A stretch of DNA of 64,000 nucleotides from Candidatus Coprovivens excrementavium (GTDB taxonomy: Bacteria; Bacillota_I; Bacilli_A; RF39; UBA660). Position 1 is the stretch's first letter. Each line of letters opens with the position of its first letter. A program made the translations under genes and the position numbers. This document shows positions 61,470 to 64,000 of this stretch, piece by piece. The DNA lies in NCBI GenBank assembly GCA_944363975.1, contig CALVVU010000001.1, positions 310,001 to 374,000 on the forward strand. Direction: 5' to 3'. Under the pieces are notes generated by a model. It was not told where the DNA came from. It did not search any database and saw only the letters and a program-made list of their open reading frames with translations.

Positions 61470-63425
61470 ATGAAAATATTAAAAAAAATTTTTAAAGTAT
61501 TTGTTTTTATATCTATTATTTGTCTAGTAATATGTATTGGATTATATACTTATGCATATTTTAGTCCAAAATTAGATATTAAAAATGCTAATCAGTTTTA
61601 TATATATGATGATCAAGAAAATCTAATTTATCAAGGATCGGGAAATAATGAGTGGGTTGAATTGGATGAGATATCACCTTATTTTATTGAAGCAGTTTTA
61701 AGTACGGAAGATAAAAATTTTTATAAACATCATGGTTTTGATTATCTTAGAATTATTAAGGCAATGTATACTAATATTAAAAATGGAGCAATTGTACAGG
61801 GAGCATCTACTATCAGTCAACAATATATAAAAAATATGTATTTAGATTTTGATAAAACTTGGCAGAGAAAAATTGAAGAAGCTTTTTTAACTTTAAGATT
61901 GGAAGTTCAGTATAGTAAAGATGAAATATTAGAAGGTTATTTAAATACTATTAATTTTGGAAATGGAAATTATGGAATTGAGAATGCTAGTCAATTTTAT
62001 TTTAATAAAAAAGCAAGAGATTTAACTTTAGAAGAATCTATTATGTTAGCTGGTATTCCTAAAGCACCAAATAAATATAATCCCGTAGCTGATTATGAAG
62101 CAACTATAAATAGAGGTAAAATTATAGCTAAGTTAATGTTGAATAACGAAGTTATTGATGATAAAACATATAATTCTTTATTTAATAAAAAAATTTATAT
62201 CTATGGTAAAAAAAATGAAGACAATTTAAATATGTTAATGTATTATCAAGATGCTGTTTATAACGAATTAGAAAAATTGGAAGAAATACCTGATTCACTT
62301 ATTGAGTCTGGGGGTATAAAGATTTATACTTCTTTGAATATCGAAGCACAAAAATTAATGGAAGAAAATATTTTAAAGTATATGAATGATGAAATTGATG
62401 ATGAGATGCAAGTTGCTAGTATAATTATTAATCCTAAAACTGGTGGTGTAATGGCATTAACTGGTGGGTTAGATTATACTAAGAGTCAATTTAATAGAGC
62501 TACGCAGAGTTCTAGACAAGTTGGTTCAGCAATTAAACCTATTCTTTATTATGCTGCTTTAGAAAACGGAATGGTTTCAAGTTCGACATTTTTATCTGAA
62601 CCAACAACTTTTATGTTTTCTTCTAATCAGTCGTATTCGCCATCTAATTATAATGAAAAATATGGGAATAAAAATATAACTATGGCAGCTGCTTTGGCTT
62701 ATTCTGATAATATTTACGCTGTAAAAACGCACTTATTTTTGGGAGAAGAAACCTTAGTTAATACTGCGGAAAGAATGGGAATCAAAACAAAGTTGGACCC
62801 GATTCCTTCTTTAGCATTAGGTACTTGTGGTCTTAGTATGTTTGACTTTGCAAGAGCATATACAACTTTAGCTAGTGGAGGATATAAAAGAGAGTTATCA
62901 TTTATTTTAAAGGTTGAGGATATGGAAGGAAATATTCTATATGAGAAAAAAAATGATGATGATTTAGTTCTTAATGAATCTTATACATATATTTTAAATG
63001 AAATGATGACAGGAACATATAACGCTAATTTTATTGATTATAATACTCCGACTGTAATGAGTATTGCTAGTAAAATATCAAATAAATATGCAATTAAGAC
63101 TGGTTCTTCAGGGACAGATAGTTGGATGGTTGGTTATAATCCAAATGTTTTAATGATGGTATGGAATGGTTATGATGATAACAGAGAATTAGCTGTTAAA
63201 GATGGAACAATTTCAAAGAATGTTTGGGTTGATACAGTTGAGATTTTGGAAATAAAAAAGGAATGGTATGAAATGCCTAGTAACGTAATTGGAGTTCCTT
63301 TAAACGCAATTACCGGTGAAGAAACCGACGATCTTAGTAAAACTTCAATTTTTTATTATGTTAATGGTAGTGAGTATAATAATCAAGATACAGAAGTCGT
63401 TTTCAAAGAAAAAGAAACTAATTAA
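61470..63425 (+). CDS. Class A penicillin-binding protein (PBP1A-type)
   Basis: This bifunctional peptidoglycan synthase polymerises glycan strands and cross-links peptides. The 651-residue product has a membrane helix (about 10-30) and a GT51 domain with the catalytic Glu in STEDKNFYKHHGFDYLRI, and GASTISQQYIKNMYL. The transpeptidase domain has SxxK as SAIK in RQVGSAIKPILYYAAL, SxN as SDN in AYSDNIYAVK, and KTG in IKTGSSGTDSWMVGYNP. No extra C-terminal domains are present. The ATG at 61470 lies five bases after GGTG; the ATG 12 bases earlier has the site on the wrong side. Confidence 0.94.
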   Translation: MKILKKIFKVFVFISIICLVICIGLYTYAYFSPKLDIKNANQFYIYDDQENLIYQGSGNNEWVELDEISPYFIEAVLSTEDKNFYKHHGFDYLRIIKAMYTNIKNGAIVQGASTISQQYIKNMYLDFDKTWQRKIEEAFLTLRLEVQYSKDEILEGYLNTINFGNGNYGIENASQFYFNKKARDLTLEESIMLAGIPKAPNKYNPVADYEATINRGKIIAKLMLNNEVIDDKTYNSLFNKKIYIYGKKNEDNLNMLMYYQDAVYNELEKLEEIPDSLIESGGIKIYTSLNIEAQKLMEENILKYMNDEIDDEMQVASIIINPKTGGVMALTGGLDYTKSQFNRATQSSRQVGSAIKPILYYAALENGMVSSSTFLSEPTTFMFSSNQSYSPSNYNEKYGNKNITMAAALAYSDNIYAVKTHLFLGEETLVNTAERMGIKTKLDPIPSLALGTCGLSMFDFARAYTTLASGGYKRELSFILKVEDMEGNILYEKKNDDDLVLNESYTYILNEMMTGTYNANFIDYNTPTVMSIASKISNKYAIKTGSSGTDSWMVGYNPNVLMMVWNGYDDNRELAVKDGTISKNVWVDTVEILEIKKEWYEMPSNVIGVPLNAITGEETDDLSKTSIFYYVNGSEYNNQDTEVVFKEKETN

Positions 63426-63450
63426 AAATTAATTAGTTTCTTTTTTAGTC
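63412..63450. terminator. Terminator after the penicillin-binding protein
   Basis: GAAACTAATTA / TAATTAGTTTC around a four-base loop with a T run; it overlaps the stop of the convergent gene. Confidence 0.8.
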
Positions 63451-64000
63451 TTTATGAATATGAAGAGTTATTTGATAATTAGTGTCAAAATCTATTTCTT
63501 CTACATCAATATAAAATCCTTGTTGCCCTAATCCTTCTATGCATGTTCTAATGGTAGAAATCGCATCTTTAAGACCCTTTTCTTTTGTTTCAACTTGTTG
63601 TTCTTTATATTCAGGAGTTAATTTTTCTACTGAATCCATTGGGTCAACTAAATTTTCTGGATTATTTATATTTATTTCTTTAGGAGGTTCAGGTATTGGA
63701 GTAAAGAATTTATTATTTGGATTTAATTCTAAATTAGGATTTTGATTTGGAGTATTACTAAATGTATTTAAGTTTGGTTTAATTTCTTGGTGTGGTTGCG
63801 TTGTTTGAAAATTCATTTCATTAAAATTTGGTGTTTCTGGTGTAGTATTGAAATTAACAAATGAGTTATCCATTGTTGGAGCATCAAACACTTCAAAATT
63901 ATTAGAATTTTGTACAGTTTGTTGTCCTTGAATACTATTGAAGAATTTATTATCTTCTGAAGCACTATTTAAATTCTCACTAGATACAAATGTACTAGCT
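63445..64000 (-). CDS. Hypothetical Asn/Pro/Gln-rich protein (partial, N-terminus beyond right edge)
   Basis: The open frame continues to the window edge without a stop; the GTG at 63891 is only an internal possibility. At least 185 codons are present. Most are low-complexity: many Asn, Pro, Thr and Gln (for example TTQPHQEIKPNLNTFSN). The last 60 residues form a short domain, EKGLKDAISTIRTCIEGLGQ, then FYIDVEEIDFDTNYQITLHIH. No family is recognised. A disordered linker leading to a C-terminal domain suggests a structural or regulatory role. Confidence 0.6.
   Translation of the reverse strand, partial: ASTFVSSENLNSASEDNKFFNSIQGQQTVQNSNNFEVFDAPTMDNSFVNFNTTPETPNFNEMNFQTTQPHQEIKPNLNTFSNTPNQNPNLELNPNNKFFTPIPEPPKEININNPENLVDPMDSVEKLTPEYKEQQVETKEKGLKDAISTIRTCIEGLGQQGFYIDVEEIDFDTNYQITLHIHKD

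Noticed and set aside
1-64000. CRISPR arrays and tRNA or rRNA genes
   Set aside because: No regularly spaced repeats and no cloverleaf with conserved T-loop were noticed by eye; a covariance search was not possible.

Overview
The window is AT-rich chromosomal DNA from a low-GC Gram-positive bacterium of the Bacilli / Erysipelotrichia / RF39-like type. TGA is used as a stop, and prfB carries its usual in-frame TGA frameshift, so the standard bacterial code applies and not the Mycoplasma code. The organism should form endospores: gerQ, spoIID, a spoIIQ-like gene and spoIIR are all present. Most genes lie on the minus strand, tightly packed and often overlapping by 4-17 bases. Many start with ATG 5-9 bases after an AGGTG- or GGAGG-type ribosome site, and these sites were used to shorten several starts.

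Layout. 1-6 kb: partial ftsE, a YitT-type membrane protein, gerQ, a metallo-hydrolase, a LemA-like protein, ung and two unknown genes. 6-12 kb: rlmH, walJ, two tandem LysM-G5-M23 cell-wall peptidases, dnaB and rplI; the peptidases occupy the place where Bacillus has walRKHI. 12-27.9 kb: cca, divergent murD-murC, then rpsF-ssb-rpsR, ychF, an AbgT-type transporter, DUF951, mscS, parB-parA, ftsH, tilS and prfB, a set typical of the replication-origin neighbourhood. 28-33 kb: an MgtA-type P-type ATPase and a three-gene accessory cluster (S51-like peptidase, GNAT, aminoglycoside-phosphotransferase-like kinase).

33.3-45.67 kb is a mobilizable element of about 12.4 kb integrated into the 3' end of secA. 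It left the original secA tail and terminator at 33.2-33.3 kb and supplied a replacement tail. It carries an unknown 776-residue protein coupled to a 52-residue membrane protein with the same Gly-Gly-Asp motif, an MmeI-like single-chain restriction-modification enzyme, a pMV158-type oriT, a MobV relaxase, an integrase/excisionase/HTH set, a regulator behind a leader-peptide attenuator, a DUF3800 gene with a structured RNA after it, and a second integrase beside the attachment site.

45.6-64 kb returns to core genes: secA, hpf, an unknown gene, spoIIQ-like, spoIID, DUF1146, rpiB, an ATP-grasp protein, rpmE, a membrane protein, a roughly 370-base non-coding RNA with its own promoter and terminator, murA, spoIIR, prmC, prfA, an unknown secreted or anchored protein, rpoE, argS, a DUF1934 gene, a class A penicillin-binding protein and a partial unknown gene at the right edge.

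The strongest candidates for something new are the paired GGD-motif module at 33.5-36.0 kb inside the defence-carrying element, the unclassified RNA at 53.7-54.1 kb, and the two RNA-level control elements at 43.1-43.3 kb.
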